Source: Gastracanthus pulcherrimus (taxonomy: Eukaryota; Arthropoda; Insecta; Hymenoptera; Pteromalidae). From it: a DNA stretch of 64,000 nucleotides. The notes beneath the pieces were generated by a model that saw only the letters and a program-made list of their open reading frames with translations, was not told where the DNA came from and searched no databases. A program made the position numbers and the translations under genes. Of the stretch, positions 35,205 through 46,576 are shown piece by piece. The DNA is taken from the NCBI GenBank assembly GCA_949152435.1, contig OX424574.1:68704988-68768987 (forward strand). The letters are read 5' to 3'. Within the stretch, counting starts at the first letter, position 1; each line of letters starts with the position of its first letter.

Positions 35205-35653
35205 TGTACCAGAACCAATAGTTAATGTAAGTTATAAATAAAACAATGTTCTAAACCAAATGTAACTTTATCTAAATATTCAAAGAAGTAAACAGAAATG
35301 TATTGAGAGCAATCAAAGCACAGTTTTTCTAATATTCGTACCGGAATTAATTTGTGACTTGGTTCCAAATAATCAAAAGCAAGTAAAAAGTATACAGAAA
35401 AAAAAATGATATTTAAAATTATTAAGTAATAAAAAAGAAATATAGTTTTTGTACTATTTGCACCGCAACCAAATTGTTATTTGATTCTAAATAATCAAGA
35501 ACGTGACCAGAAACGTGCTAATTGAGACTCCCAATTATATGCAATCGATTTCTAATACACGTGTTTTTAAAATATTTATACCTGAATCAAATTGTTACTA
35601 GGTTCTAAATAATCAAACAGAGAGCTTTTATAACATTCGTATCGGAACCAAAT
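35205..35653 (-). repeat. Diverged tandem repeat in gypsy leader next to LTR
   Basis: Units of about 120 bp with the core TTCGTACCGGAACCAAATTG and TGGTTCTAAATAATCAA recur at about 35205, 35338, 35458, 35578 and 35638. The last core abuts the LTR, where the sense strand reads TTTGGTTCCGATACGAA, a possible primer-binding site. Confidence 0.6.
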
Positions 35654-36006
35654 TGTTATGTCCTGAACTCCCAAAAATATGAGAATTCAGAACATGTATC
35701 ATATAGTCTAGTCGCAGGCTCTACCGTGTAATCTGGTACTCTCACTAGCCACAACCTGTCCAATACTTTTATAGATTTTTAAAATTAAATGCTTCTTACT
35801 TTTAATCTCTGCTGGATCTGTGTAGCTGCTTTCTGGAGTGTAGCCAAGTTGTGGGTTGATAAATGATATTGTTCCAAAAGTCGACTACAGAAATATAACT
35901 TTTATTTATTTATTTATTAATTTTTATGAATTATTACAATTGTAACCATTGAACCGCTTAAAATTTAATAAAAACGTTATTTCAAAAAAGATACGCAATA
36001 TCGTAA
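35654..36006 (-). repeat. 5' LTR of gypsy-env element (shortened)
   Basis: TGTTATGTCCTGAACTCC start, aligning with 19193 onward through GCAATATCGTAA. It lacks about 250 bp present in the other copy and has its own insertion at 35790-35880. Confidence 0.65.
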
Positions 36007-36785
36007 TCATATATAATTATACATAATTAAAAACTTACAAAAATAACAATAAAATAAAATGTACCAATTTATAAACAATTGGCTGTAGCTTTGCAGATTT
36101 TGAATATTTTTTAATTTTTATATGACAAAGTCCATATGAAATCTTTCAAGGAACAAAATTAGGTCTTTTTAATTAAAATCAGGTTAAAAAAAAAATTCGG
36201 ATCTTTTGTCAAATCGAACTCTAGTTGATGTGATATCTAATTTTGCAATATCAAAATATTCATAAAAGAAAATTTTTTATCACTTGAAGTACCACTCTTT
36301 CATAGTAAACCAATGTGTAAACCAATTATTACATAAATTTTTATATTTAAGGTCGATTCTCGTGAAAGAACTACTTCAAACTTCATTGTAAGAAGTGAAA
36401 ACGTGCGTTTATTATCGGTCATGGGCAAGTAGATTCTATTCAAGCTAGAAGGACTCATATATCTTTTATATAAATAAAATGTTGGAAAATAGAAAAGGTT
36501 TACAGAAGATCTAAAAATTTTGTGAAAACTCAGTGTTTGAATTTTATAAGCTAATCTCAAACTATTGCAGTTCTGGAGAATTACGATGTAATACGTTTGA
36601 ATTGAATATATCGTTTCATTTGTAATTCAAATCGTATTGTATTCGGGCATCACAATGATTAAAATTTTTGGATTTGTTTGCTTTTGCTTACCTTATTGAA
36701 TAAGATATCAATCGACTTCCAATGTATGTTATAATAAACACGAATACAGAATATCTAATCATTATTGTCTTTATTTTTCTCTGTG
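36007..36785. other. AT-rich stretch, nothing recognised
   Basis: The ORF 36300-36560 (minus, 86 residues) has no recognisable motif and no supporting context. Confidence 0.5.
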
Positions 36786-36789
36786 CGAT

Positions 36790-37514
36790 CGAAATAATAA
36801 CAATTTTAACTTTTTAACGTAACTTTTAATTTAACTTTTAACATAACTTTTAACTGCTTAACTACACTTTTAACTATTTAATTTAACTGTTAACTATTTA
36901 ACGACTTTAAACGTTTTTTGTAACATTTAAAATTTTTATCATTTAACTTTTAACATTTTAAATTAACTTTTATTATTTTAACGTATTTTTTAACTTCTTA
37001 TCTGAACTTTTAACTATTTAGACTTAATTTTTTAATTTAACTTTTTAACTTAACTTTTAACTTTATATCTTTTTAACTTTTAACTTTATATCTTTTTAAC
37101 TTTTTAACTTTTTAACTTTTTAATTTATAAACTTTTTAACTTTTTAACTTTGAAACTTTTTAACTTTTTAACTTAAAAACTTTTTAACTTTTTAAATATT
37201 TAAATTTTTAACTTTTTAACTTTTAAACTTTTTAACTTTTTAACGTTTTAACTTTATAACTTTTTAATTTTATACTTTTTAACTTTTTAAATATAGAACT
37301 TTTTAACTTTCTAACGTAACTTTTATTATTATAACTTAACTTTTAACTTCTTAACTTACCTTTTCACTTTTTAACTTTTTATCTTTTTAGCTTGGTAACA
37401 TTCTACATTTTTAACTTAAGTTTAAACTTTAATTTCAACTTTTAAACTTAACTTTTAACTATTTACCTTAACTACAAATTGGACTTTTTACATTAAGTAT
37501 AAAATTAAACTTAA
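36790..37514. repeat. TTTTTAACT-type array, left part
   Basis: Diverged 8-9 bp units TTTTTAACT / TTTTAACTTA run for over 700 bp. The same array continues at 52220-52345 and 52815-53480, on the other side of the 14.7-kb gypsy element. Confidence 0.9.
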
Positions 37515-37518
37515 CGTT
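37515..37518. other. Target site duplication CGTT, left
   Basis: CGTT immediately before the LTR; identical to 52216-52219. Confidence 0.8.
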
Positions 37519-39126
37519 TGTAACGGGGCTTTTGTTACAACGGCTTATTATTTAGACTTCTCTCGACTCTTTACCAATTTTTCTATGTTAATGGGCGCCA
37601 GGTAAAGCGCGGCTAACTCTGCACGAGCCCTTTCCCAGAGGAAGTTCCCTGAATTGGAAAATCAGGAATTAATAATTATATAACAAACACACACAAATTT
37701 TCTCTTTAAGTATACCTAAGCTTTATTACATTTATATACGCACGGTCGCTACATTTACAATCTTCGCCCAATGTCTATCGGTCGCTATACAATATGGCTA
37801 CGTTAGCCCTCGCATACGTCTCTCGCGACTACCAAATCACCACGTTTTCCCGAGTTTTCCGAGTTGCACAAATTTTCTCCAATAATGTCCGTAAATCTAA
37901 CGTTGGCCCAACGCGCACTGATTCTATATCCTGGTGTCACACCACCCCGAATTTACTTGCCTAACCCCGAGCACATGGCGACGATGCACGTTAAGTATTC
38001 TACAAATTTTTACTTGCAAGTACCGAGGGAAGCTCGACAATTCCAACCCACTCACCGTCGCCAATCTGACACGCCTCGCGATGCTCCTCACTAGCTGGTC
38101 GCAAAAGTTCGTAGGATAATATAATCTCAAAAATGTGTACGGCGTTGAGCGCGTCTATCTTGGTTGACGGGCGGACAGGCGATGCAAACGTGTCTCTATA
38201 CGCTGACGGACGGGTAGGCAATGCCCAAAATCGGAGAGGGCGGAAATCTCTTCCAAAATTTTCGCTCTTCTTCTCGAACAACTTCAGCCCACACACTTGT
38301 TGCTTCCGCCCCTTTCTTCACGGTGATTGGCCTTGATTTTCCCTAGATGCGAAGTCTGCGGCGATTTGAGTCGCTAATTACCATTGGCCCGCTCCGCGAA
38401 TGCCGCCCTGCCCACGCAGCGCGGGCAATATGAATTGCTAGATATACACGCGCGGGCAACCCGGCGTGTATATCTATATCGGGCGCTTTCGGTTTTGTCG
38501 CTGCCGGACCATCACAGTTGGCAGCGGCGACGTGCGCGCGTCGGCTTACGCTAGGATAGGCCGGCAGCTTCATGTGGCTCGCGGTGCGGCGGCTGCTAGC
38601 TCTCCCCTCTGTCGACAGCCGTGTCGGTATCTCTCTCTCTCTCTCTCTCTCGTGGCTATAGCAGAGATGGTGTGCCTCGAGGAAGCCGCCGCTGATGCTG
38701 TGAATCCTCTCTCCTCCCGAATCTGCGTGCATCGGGAGAGAGGGCAGTCGCGTGCGCGTGTGTGTATGTGTGTGCGCGGGCAGCGGCTCATCATCCTCGA
38801 GAGGCGAGGAAGAAAGAGCAAGCGAGAGAGAGAGAGAGGGTCGCGCATACAGTATGCAGTGGTGTTGGTGCTGTGCATGGTTGTGTAGCAATCGTCGCTG
38901 CGGTGATCCGCTGGTGCCGCCGGTATGGGTGTGTGCGTGTGTGTGCCGGTCTGCGGCTTTCCTCGGTCGCTACTCCTTATCCTCATTTCCTCAACAAATA
39001 ATAACAATCCCCCCATTAATAACAATATTATTTAATATAAAAAATGCTCGGCTCTGGTGACGGGTGACTTGGTCGCGATTGACTGCCCGTGTTTTAATAT
39101 CATTGGGACGTGAAATACACGTCACA
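37519..39126 (-). repeat. 3' LTR of the 14.7-kb gypsy element
   Basis: 1608 bp. Matches the other LTR over most of its length but has extra segments near 37700-37820 and 38090-38170 and a CT run at 38631-38650. A GC-rich core (38150-38970) probably holds promoter and transcript start. Long ORFs on both strands of this core (38343-39060) recur in the other LTR in altered form and look like shadows. Confidence 0.92.
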
Positions 39127-39140
39127 AACTCTCCCTCCCT
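39127..39140 (-). other. Polypurine tract
   Basis: AACTCTCCCTCCCT on the plus strand reads AGGGAGGGAGAGTT in the sense strand, directly before the 3' LTR. Confidence 0.8.
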
Positions 39141-39645
39141 AAACGGGACACACCGCCAGGAGTGGACTGTTTATTCCAATAATCAACGAGACTCTAATTG
39201 CGCCATTGTATTCCATCAACGCGATTCCCGAACAACCCTCGGCACCAGAGCTTTTGCAAGAAACAATATATATATACATATCTATACTTAGAACTAATCA
39301 GGCTGAAAACAAACAAAAAATTATTAATACCTCCACCGTACTACTCCCAATCCGACCACAGAGCAACGGCGCTCATAGATCGCGCGACCATAGGGGAAAT
39401 TATAAGATCCTAAATAAAAAAAAAGTTCAATAAATAAATAAATAACAAGACTTTTAACAACTTACTGGGCATGGGTATGTCTTCGTCATTGCTAATTGGG
39501 TTCTTAGGTTATGCCCTTGGTCGCCGATGCTTAGGGTCTCGGATGGGTCGCTATATTTGTGGTCGCTAGAGTGTTCGGAGTCTCCATCTACTGGCCACTT
39601 CGATGAATAACCACTTCGAGGTCGCTTGGAAGGAGGAAGTCGCTA
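39141..39645 (-). other. Region between pol end and 3' LTR
   Basis: No env or other ORF. Contains GTCGCT motifs at 39547, 39562, 39621 and 39639. Confidence 0.6.
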
Positions 39646-40452
39646 CTACGGGGCTCTCCCCCTTGGGGGAATATATCTCTTCAATTCACTCACGTGCACC
39701 TCGGGTATTCTTTTATCCTCCCCCATATTTAGCACATATACCAGCGGAGACTTGACTTCTTTGATGGCAAACGGGCCATCAAACCGGCCAGCTAACTTAG
39801 CCGAAAAACGCTTGTCTTTGTTTGACAAGTGGTGGTTTGCCCTCATTACTAAGTCCCCTACCTGGAATGTCGCCTCCTCCCTGCCACGATTGTAGTATTT
39901 GGCTTGTCGCTCCTTTGCAGAATCGATATGCCTGATTACTAGGTCACGTAGGGCAACCAGTCTTCTTACTCTATCTAACCAATCTTCGGGGTCGCTACTA
40001 ACAATTGGTCGCTTTGGCTCTACTTCTCTTCGTAAACTCTTCACCGGCCTTGGGTTTCGTCCATAATTCAAGAATGCTGGTGATACCTTGGTGGTCGCTT
40101 GCATGGCAGTGTTGACTGCATGCCTAAACTCATGAAGATGGGCATCCCAATCCCGATGGTCTTGTGTTACGAAGGTCGCTATCATGGACTTTAGGCTTCG
40201 GCTGCTTCTCTCCACTGGATTGGCTTGCGGATGGTAGGGTGGCGTGGTCACATGGGTCACTCCATACTCCTTCAGAGTGTCGGTCAGGTGCTTATTAATG
40301 AACACTTTCCCGTTATCTGTGAGTACGTAGTTTGGCGTCTCTCACCGAAACAAGATGAGCTCCTCTAGGGCGCGAGCCACCGACTTGCCATCCGCCATTC
40401 TCAGCGGCTTCAGCTCGATCCACCGCGTGAAGAGATCTTAAAATACCACCAA
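39646..40452 (-). pseudogene. Gypsy integrase, catalytic core and C-terminal domain
   Basis: Minus strand, same frame as upstream pol. LTDNGKVFINK carries the second catalytic Asp and NPVERSSRSLK the catalytic Glu. A GPF/Y-type module (GRFDGPFAIKEV) near the end is typical of Ty3/gypsy. Stops at 40342-40344 (TGA), 40438-40440 and 40453-40455 (TAA) separate it from the zinc-binding part, and the last 220 residues are uninterrupted. Integrase inserts the cDNA into the genome. Confidence 0.9.
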
Positions 40453-41811
40453 TTATTTGAATTGACTCTTACTTGGTGGAAATTCCATAAGATCTGCTGC
40501 CACTACGGCCCATGGTCGCTCAATTCTCTTGCCTAGTAGCCCTATGGGTCCCGTCTGAGAGGCCTTGTGCTTCTGGCATTCGAGACAAGACTGGACGAAG
40601 TGGTGCACGTCGTAGTACATGCCTTGCCAGTAGTATTCGCGGGCCACTCGGTCATAGGTCTTCTCAAGTCCCAGGTGTCCCGCGGAGGTGATGGAGTGCC
40701 TCTCCGCCATCACTCTCTCACGGTACTCTACTAGGACGACAAGTCTCCATCCTTCTTCTCGAGATGTCACTGGGTCTAATAGGGGGTCGCTACGAAATTT
40801 GTACAACATGCCATCTTCGATTCGCCAGTCTGGGAATCGGTGTGGGTGTCTTTGTACTTCTTCCATCCTAGTTACGTATCGCTCGTCCTGTATCTCTTCA
40901 AATCTAGCTATTTCCCCTCCATCTTCATACATCCTGGACAACATATCAGGCACCTTCAGCAGAGTGCCCTTCCGGTGGATTACTTCGAAGTCCCAGTGCT
41001 GCATTTCAAGTGCCCAACGGGCTAGTCGTCCAGTAGGCTCCTTTAGATTACGAAGCCATAGGAGGGCGCTATGGTCGGTGATGGCCTTGAATTCGTACCC
41101 TTCAAGGTATGGTCGCAACTTCTTAATGGCCCATAATAACGCCAAGCATTCTCGTTCGGACGTTGTATAATTTCGTTCAGCCGCCGTGAGTACTCTACTC
41201 ACATATACGATGGAGTGCTCTCCATCATCCCCTTCCTGTGTCAAAACCGCCCCAATCGCCACTCCGCTTGCATCACTCTGGACCGTGAAGGTTTTGCCAA
41301 AATCTGGTCTTGCCAGGACCGGAGTTACCGTTAGCGTCTTCTTTAGACCTTCAAAGGCCTCTTGTTGGTCGCTATCCCATTTCCATTCTTGCCCCTTTCT
41401 TAGTAACTTTACTAACGGAATTTTCATCTCTGAGTCGTTCTCAATGAATCGCGAGTACCATCCTACTATACCCAGAAATCGTCTCAGCTGCTTAACGGTC
41501 TTTGGTGCTGGATATTCTGTCACTGGCGATACCTTTTCTGGGTCTGGTCGCAATCCATCTTTATCAAGCAAGAAGCCTAAATACGTCACTCTCGAGCAGA
41601 AGAATTCGCACTTTTTCCGATTTACTACCAATCCTGCTTCGACCAGCTTCTTGAGGACCAGCTCCAACCATTGGAGATATTCCTCAAAGGTCTCGGTCGC
41701 TATAATGATGTCGTCCAAGTATCCAAACAAATGTGGTTCATACTGGACGCCAAACCAAGCATCGATCAGGCGTTGAAAGGTCATGGGCGCATTCGTTAAT
41801 CCGAAGGGCAT
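40453..41811 (-). pseudogene. Gypsy RT C-terminal half, RNase H and integrase start
   Basis: 452 uninterrupted residues. MPFGLTNAPMTFQ (RT), FGYLDDIII with the intact catalytic YLDD, YLGFLLDKDGLRPD and RFLGIVGWYSRFI (thumb/connection), FTVQSDASGVAIGAVL plus SERECLALLWAI and AITDHSALLWLR (RNase H Asp-Glu-Asp), then the integrase HHCC zinc domain (GHLGLEKTYDR ... CLECQK) and AADLMEF with the first integrase Asp. It is joined in frame to the RT N-terminal part through a single TAA at 41821-41823. Confidence 0.95.
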
Positions 41812-41820
41812 TTTTACGAA

Positions 41821-42468
41821 TTACCAAAGCCCTGACCCCGGCACTGCAAATGCTGTAAATTTCTTGCTGCTTTGCTCCATCGGTACTTGAAAATAGGCTT
41901 GCTTGAGGTCAATTTTGGTCAAATATTTGGATTTACGCAATTTGTCCAATATGGAATCCATGCTCCTGATAGGATATGCATCCTTCCGGGTCACTTTGTT
42001 GAGGTCGCGATAATCTATACAAAATCTATAACTCCCGTTTGGCTTCTTGATGATTACCGGGGCGCTACTCCATTCACTTGCCGATTGCTCTATTACTCCA
42101 CTCCTGAATATCTTCTCTATCTCTTCGTGTACTACTTGCAGAAGTTTGGGTGACATTCTCCTTGGCCGATGTTTGATGGCGGCTGCAGAAAGGACATATA
42201 TGTGATATTCGGTCAGTGTGGTCGTTCCTAAGTTTTCCGATGGCGGTGGTAATATCCTGGTCACTAGGTCTTCTATGGCTTTCCGCTGCTCGTCGTCTGT
42301 CTCGGTAATTCCGGCGCATTCGGCGTATGCTGGGGTCGCTTCGATTTCCTCGTCGTCCCAAGATTGCTTCCACGGGCCCTCGTTAGTCCTCCACATCCGT
42401 CTGCCGTATCTTAGATCAACGTCCCATGGGGTGGTAAAGTCCTGACAAGTAATATGTCGTGGTCGCAA
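41821..42468 (-). pseudogene. Gypsy RT N-terminal half
   Basis: 215 residues include GVIEQSASEWSSAPVIIKK, YRFCIDYRDLN and FTKIDLK-like LTKIDLKQAYFQVPM with the first RT Asp. The TAA at 41821-41823 is the only break before MPFGLTNAP. The N-terminal 60 residues link to protease, where the frame changes (about 42411-42470), possibly a mutation rather than a programmed shift. Confidence 0.92.
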
Positions 42469-43091
42469 GGATCTACGGCTCTTACCGTTAGCTTCTTGGA
42501 CCTGCCATCCAATTCCATGTTGATGTCCAGATACCCCAATACTTTCTTTGTTCCACCTAACACACTTCTTATAACAGAGTTCGCTGATCGCAATCGGTCC
42601 TTGAACTTAGTCGCTATCGCTGGTCCTACTAGAGAGACCGTGTCTCCTCCATCAATTAGGGCTCTGTACGACCTACCACATAGTATTACCTTCGTGAAGA
42701 TGCGGTTCTCTGCGCTCTTACCTGCGACTTTGTCTTCGCCTGGTTCCGGAACTTCAAGTTGGTCAGCCTCCGGCGTACGTAGTACGCTGCTCTCCCCCCC
42801 TAGACTAGACGTTGGCATCCCAGCATCTAAGTCCGTAACAGAGGTGGAGGGGCCCTCCAACGAGGGAGTGGACACCTGTGACCCTTCCAGAAGGTCGACC
42901 GCCTCTCGTACGAGGGCTAGGTGCTCGAAATCCTTCTGCTCGGCAGCTGTTGGATTGAGCGCCGTTACGTCGGACCCTTCGAGGATCGGTAAGGTTGTCA
43001 CTCTTTCGGTCACCTGATGCAAGAGTCGCTGGATGCTCTGTTGAGAGTAGTTTTGACTGCTTGCTCCAATATCGCCACTCTGCTCTCTCAT
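42411..43091 (-). pseudogene. Gypsy aspartic protease region
   Basis: ALIDGGDTVSLVGP corresponds to the active-site loop (usual D-T/S-G replaced by a D-G-G arrangement), and about 60 residues on CDHDILL matches the distal strand of retropepsins. The upstream half is acidic linker. It is in a different frame from both neighbours. The altered active-site triad makes activity uncertain. Confidence 0.7.
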
Positions 43092-43197
43092 GGTCGCTAA
43101 GTCGCTCTCGTTTCTTGCGATATTGTCTCTGTTTTCACTGAATTTCTGTATGCCACTGTTATGAAACCCTTTATTCTCTGCTTTTTCTCTCTCTTCT

Positions 43198-43395
43198 CGA
43201 ATTGTGTTGCTCTCACTACTCTTTCTATTCTCTACTTTTTCTCTCTGCTCTCAAATTTTGTCGCTCTCACTACTCTCTCTACTCTCTACTTTTTCTCTCT
43301 CTTCTCGAATTTTGTTGCTCTCACTACTCTCTCTACTCTCTACTATTTCTCTCTCTTCTCGAATTTTGTTGCTCTCACTACTCTCTCTACTTAAA
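43198..43395 (-). repeat. 54-bp in-frame minisatellite
   Basis: Units start at 43206, 43260, 43314 and 43368, exactly 54 bp apart. In the minus-strand ORF 43251-43520 each unit encodes 18 residues rich in Glu, Arg and Ser (SSESNKIREEREKVESRE). Confidence 0.9.
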
Positions 43396-43602
43396 GGTCT
43401 TGTGGTCGCTATTGGTGAGGTCCCATTTAATCCTCCGATGTTTGAAGTATTACTCCATACTGGGTGAGCCTCCCCATCTGACAATATGGACTTAATACTT
43501 TTAGCTGCCTCGCCTATCATCGATCCACTTCTCTCTTGGTCGCTGCTAATTTTCGGTTTCTCTGGGGTCGCTATTCTCTTCTCCTGTATGGTCGGCTGGG
43601 TG

Positions 43603-44031
43603 CTATGCTGGCTTCCTTTTATTGTTGCCAGTTTCGTCCCGTTTGCGGTTGCTGGGGAGGTATAAGACTCTTCTGCCTCCCCTGCATCCCGTTTCCCATG
43701 GCCTGATTATTTGGAGAAGACTGCCATGTCTATTGGGACATTCGTTTGCATAGTGTCCCATAGCCCTACATAAGTAGCATGTCCTTTGTGGACATTCTCT
43801 TGCTCGGTGCCCTACCGTCTGGCATGTATAGCATGCACTATCTACTGGTATATTTTGGGCAGGCGGCCCATTTTGGTCTCTAGTTCCTCTCATATTATAG
43901 GCGCCTCGGCCGGTGAATCCTAAGGCCTGACCACCTCTACCCTGAAACGAGTTAACATTCTGGGGAGGAGACCATTGCCAAGCGGGCACAAAACTCGGTC
44001 GCAGTGGATTCAGCGGTGAACTGTGCGTCAT
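43603..44031 (-). pseudogene. Gypsy nucleocapsid with two zinc knuckles
   Basis: CYTCQTVGHRAREC and CYLCRAMGHYANEC are two intact CX2CX4HX4C knuckles about 5 residues apart, preceded by a Gly/Arg-rich stretch (GRGGQALGFTGRGAYNMRG). Such domains bind and package genomic RNA. It overlaps the preceding Gag segment in another frame, marking a frameshift near 43952-44031. Confidence 0.9.
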
Positions 44032-44614
44032 CGTTGCGGTCGCGTTGTGCGAGGCTGGCTGTCCTGGGGGTCGCTTGTACGTTGGCCTCAGGCATTTGAT
44101 TCTCCTTGGCAGCGGCTACCGCATTTATTTGTTTTTGTTTTTTCTTCGCTTTTCTATTCCAATTTCGCTTTCTCGCAGGTTTGGTTGTCGCTGATGTGCT
44201 GTCGCTAGTGTCGCTTTCTGGGTTCAATTTCTCGTAGGCTGCGTCTACCTTACGGACTGAGGGTGGCCCAGAGTATGATGCACCTGGTATGCTCATCTTC
44301 TCCTTTGGTGGAGGCTCTTCAAACCGGTCATCTAGTTCTTTCTCCTTTTCCCAAATTCTTCCTAGTTTCTCTATATCCTTGAGCGTCTTGATTTCTTTCC
44401 CCGCCATAAAGTGTCAATAGTCTTTCCTCAAGCCCTTGTAGGCCTGTTTTACTATTGTTTTCCTGGATGGGGATCGCTTGAAGTGGTCGACAATGTATTC
44501 CACGCAGGATATATAATTGGCAATCTTTTCTCCTTTTGCCATTTATCAGTTCCGTAAGTCCGCCATCGTGTCTTCTTCATCTCTGTGACCCAAATACTGC
44601 CTTCTGAACGCTTT
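43952..44614 (-). pseudogene. Gypsy Gag, capsid end and basic linker
   Basis: The 44407-43952 segment continues the frame of the upstream Gag. It has an acidic helix, then a Lys/Arg-rich tract (ARKRNWNRKAKKKQK). Between 44614 and 44407 several stops interrupt the end of the capsid-like domain. Confidence 0.7.
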
Positions 44615-46132
44615 TTAAAAGTCTTTCCATGAGTTTAGATCCGGTCGCTTCGATCGATACCATCTGCAAGCATTTTTCGAAAAGATCGATGGTAAAGCAT
44701 TCAACAGCTCCCTGTCGCTCATGGCTAGGCTTGCTTTGCAATCCTGCAGCCGATCCAAAATTTCCTCTGACTCCTTATCTTCCCCATTAAACTTTGGGTT
44801 CCAGCTCTGCAATATTTTAACATTCTTCCCCGCTATGTCTGTATTCGAATGACATTTCCTATTTTTTTGTTTCATCTTCTTATCTTCATATTCCGAATCG
44901 CTAGTCGATGTCGACTGGTTCCGATTGTGGCCTCTCCTGCGTTTTCTACTTCTTTTATTGTGGTCGCTATCTGAGTCTGATGACGTTCTTTTACAGTCGC
45001 TACTTGTGGTACTATTACTCGAACTCCTATGTCTACGGTTTTTCACTTTACGGCTATCTCTCTTCTTTACAGATCTTTGGTCTAATACGCTACTTTCCGA
45101 GCTATTTGATGACAGTCGCTTTCGTTCTCCTCTTCTGTGTTTTGATGCTTCGGTTTGCTGGTCTGCTGGCCTACAAATGGTGTTCACCTTAGGACTCCGA
45201 ATCTCTGCCACTTCGTGATTCCTAGGTCGCTCCCTTCTCTCTTGAGATCCCCTCGGTGGTCTCGGAGTGTCTACGTAACTCTGTGGGTTTGCTACCGGAG
45301 GTGGGACTACCGGAGATTGTGGCGCGTATACCGGTTCTCGGAGGAGACTTGGTCTATGTTGTGCCATTTTCAGTTGTTCAAACTCCTGCAGTATCCGTTC
45401 GTATGGTCCTTCCCCCTGTAGAATGGCATCTTCTTCTCGATTCTCCTCATCTTCTTTGTTGCTTACGTCGCTACTGTCTGTTGAGTTCCCATTTCTTGGG
45501 TTACTGGCTATGGGGTCTCTATGTTTTACTTCTCTGGTATATTGAATACTGTCGTTCAGGTTTATCCCCTGCTGTGGCGTTTGGCTTTGTAATGTTCCTG
45601 TTGGATTGTCACTTCTTGCTAGGGGTTGTCCCCTCTGACTAGTCCCCGGACCGGCCCCGACGTTTGTTGCTTGTGCCATTGCAGGAAGTCGTGTGACCGA
45701 TGGCGCGGGCGCTGCGGTGGTTTGCATCGAAGGTAACGTTGGTTCCGAAGCCGTTGACGCTGGTGTAATCAATTGTATTGGCCTTGGGATCATTGGTACC
45801 GCGGGAGTTCCTGTACTGGAATCCGGTGATGGATGATTTCCTGTATAATGGAAAAGTGGCTCTGGCAGCCTCCATTGGTAGCCGGTTGGTATCATCTTCA
45901 TTAGTCCCGGAGTATATGCCAACTGTGTATGGCTGCTCATCGCTAAAAGTTGCGGCGGAAACCCTGCTTGCACTCTTGGTCGTGTGTTTGCACACACCAT
46001 CTGCATCGCGAAGCTATCCGTTGGTCCCCGTGTACGAACCGGTGTCGTCGTAGTGAGAGTGGTGGTCGCTTTGCTTATTGTTTCTAGCGTAACTACTGGT
46101 GCATCAGTCGCTTGTTGTTGTGTTATGACTTC
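44615..46132 (-). pseudogene. Gypsy Gag: Pro/Thr-rich, Ser/Arg-rich and capsid regions
   Basis: The longest open part is 463 residues (46006-44615). The first 150 residues are Pro/Thr/Ala-rich. Residues about 285-400 form a Ser-Arg/Ser-Asp rich domain (RHRSSSNSTTSSDCKRTSSDSDSD) like splicing-factor RS domains. The end (WNPKFNGEDKESEEILDRL, WYRSKRPDLNSWKDF) is the retrotransposon capsid N-lobe. It lies in the same frame as the SAP-like ORF upstream, through one TAA at 46133-46135. Confidence 0.8.
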
Positions 46133-46576
46133 TTAAATCTGCTCTGTGATTGCCTGTCCCTCTTCTTGGCTATACTCCGTTTCTGTGCTTTGCAACTCTA
46201 CTTCTTTGGTCGCTCTCTTAGGCTTCCGACCTCTTTTCTTCTTCTGAGGTATTTGTTCAAAAGATTCATCTCGCATTATGGCCGCCGATGTTGCTGATAC
46301 TTGATCCCATGGTCTCTCATCGAATACTGTATCCCAATTTACTGCTGCACCTGGTTCCACTTTCCTTATACTTGCCCGCAAGAGTCTGTCTCTAAGTTGG
46401 GCTGTTGTCCCAGATACGCTAAGTCCCATCTGATCTAGAATTATTATTAGTTCGCTCGGGTCCATCCCATTTATTCTAGTTGATACTGCCATTCGCTGGA
46501 GTATGCGCGGATCCTTCTTTGCTGCTTGTCTTGTGTTCATTTTGTACTCTACTCGTACACTAAGGGAAGAAAACAA
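46133..46576 (-). pseudogene. Gypsy Gag N-terminus with SAP-like domain
   Basis: 147 residues. MDPSELIIILDQMG followed by LSVSGTTAQLRDRLLRAS has the helix-turn-helix pattern of SAP DNA/RNA-binding domains, then a basic patch KKKRGRKPKRATKE resembles an AT-hook plus nuclear localisation signal. MNTRQAAKK at residue 13 (46538-46540) is the likelier start. The stop at 46133-46135 is read as a mutation because the frame continues into the rest of Gag. Short SAP-like starts are known in some gypsy Gags. Confidence 0.65.

Larger units (their letters stand above)
19193..36006 (-). mobile_element. Decayed gypsy-type element with env-like gene
   Basis: LTR-like copies at 19193-19742 and 35654-36006 bound, on the minus strand, Gag (33540 to 29090), protease, RT/RNase H, integrase and an env-like ORF, in retroviral order. 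It is interrupted by a BEL element, an inverted-repeat element and a MITE. All ORFs are broken, and the RT catalytic box reads YTDG instead of YxDD, so it cannot move by itself. Confidence 0.8.

Noticed and set aside
38343..39060. Overlapping ORFs up to 182 residues in the LTR core (also 51474-52214)
   Set aside because: They lie wholly in LTR sequence, occur on both strands, and differ in frame between the two LTRs.
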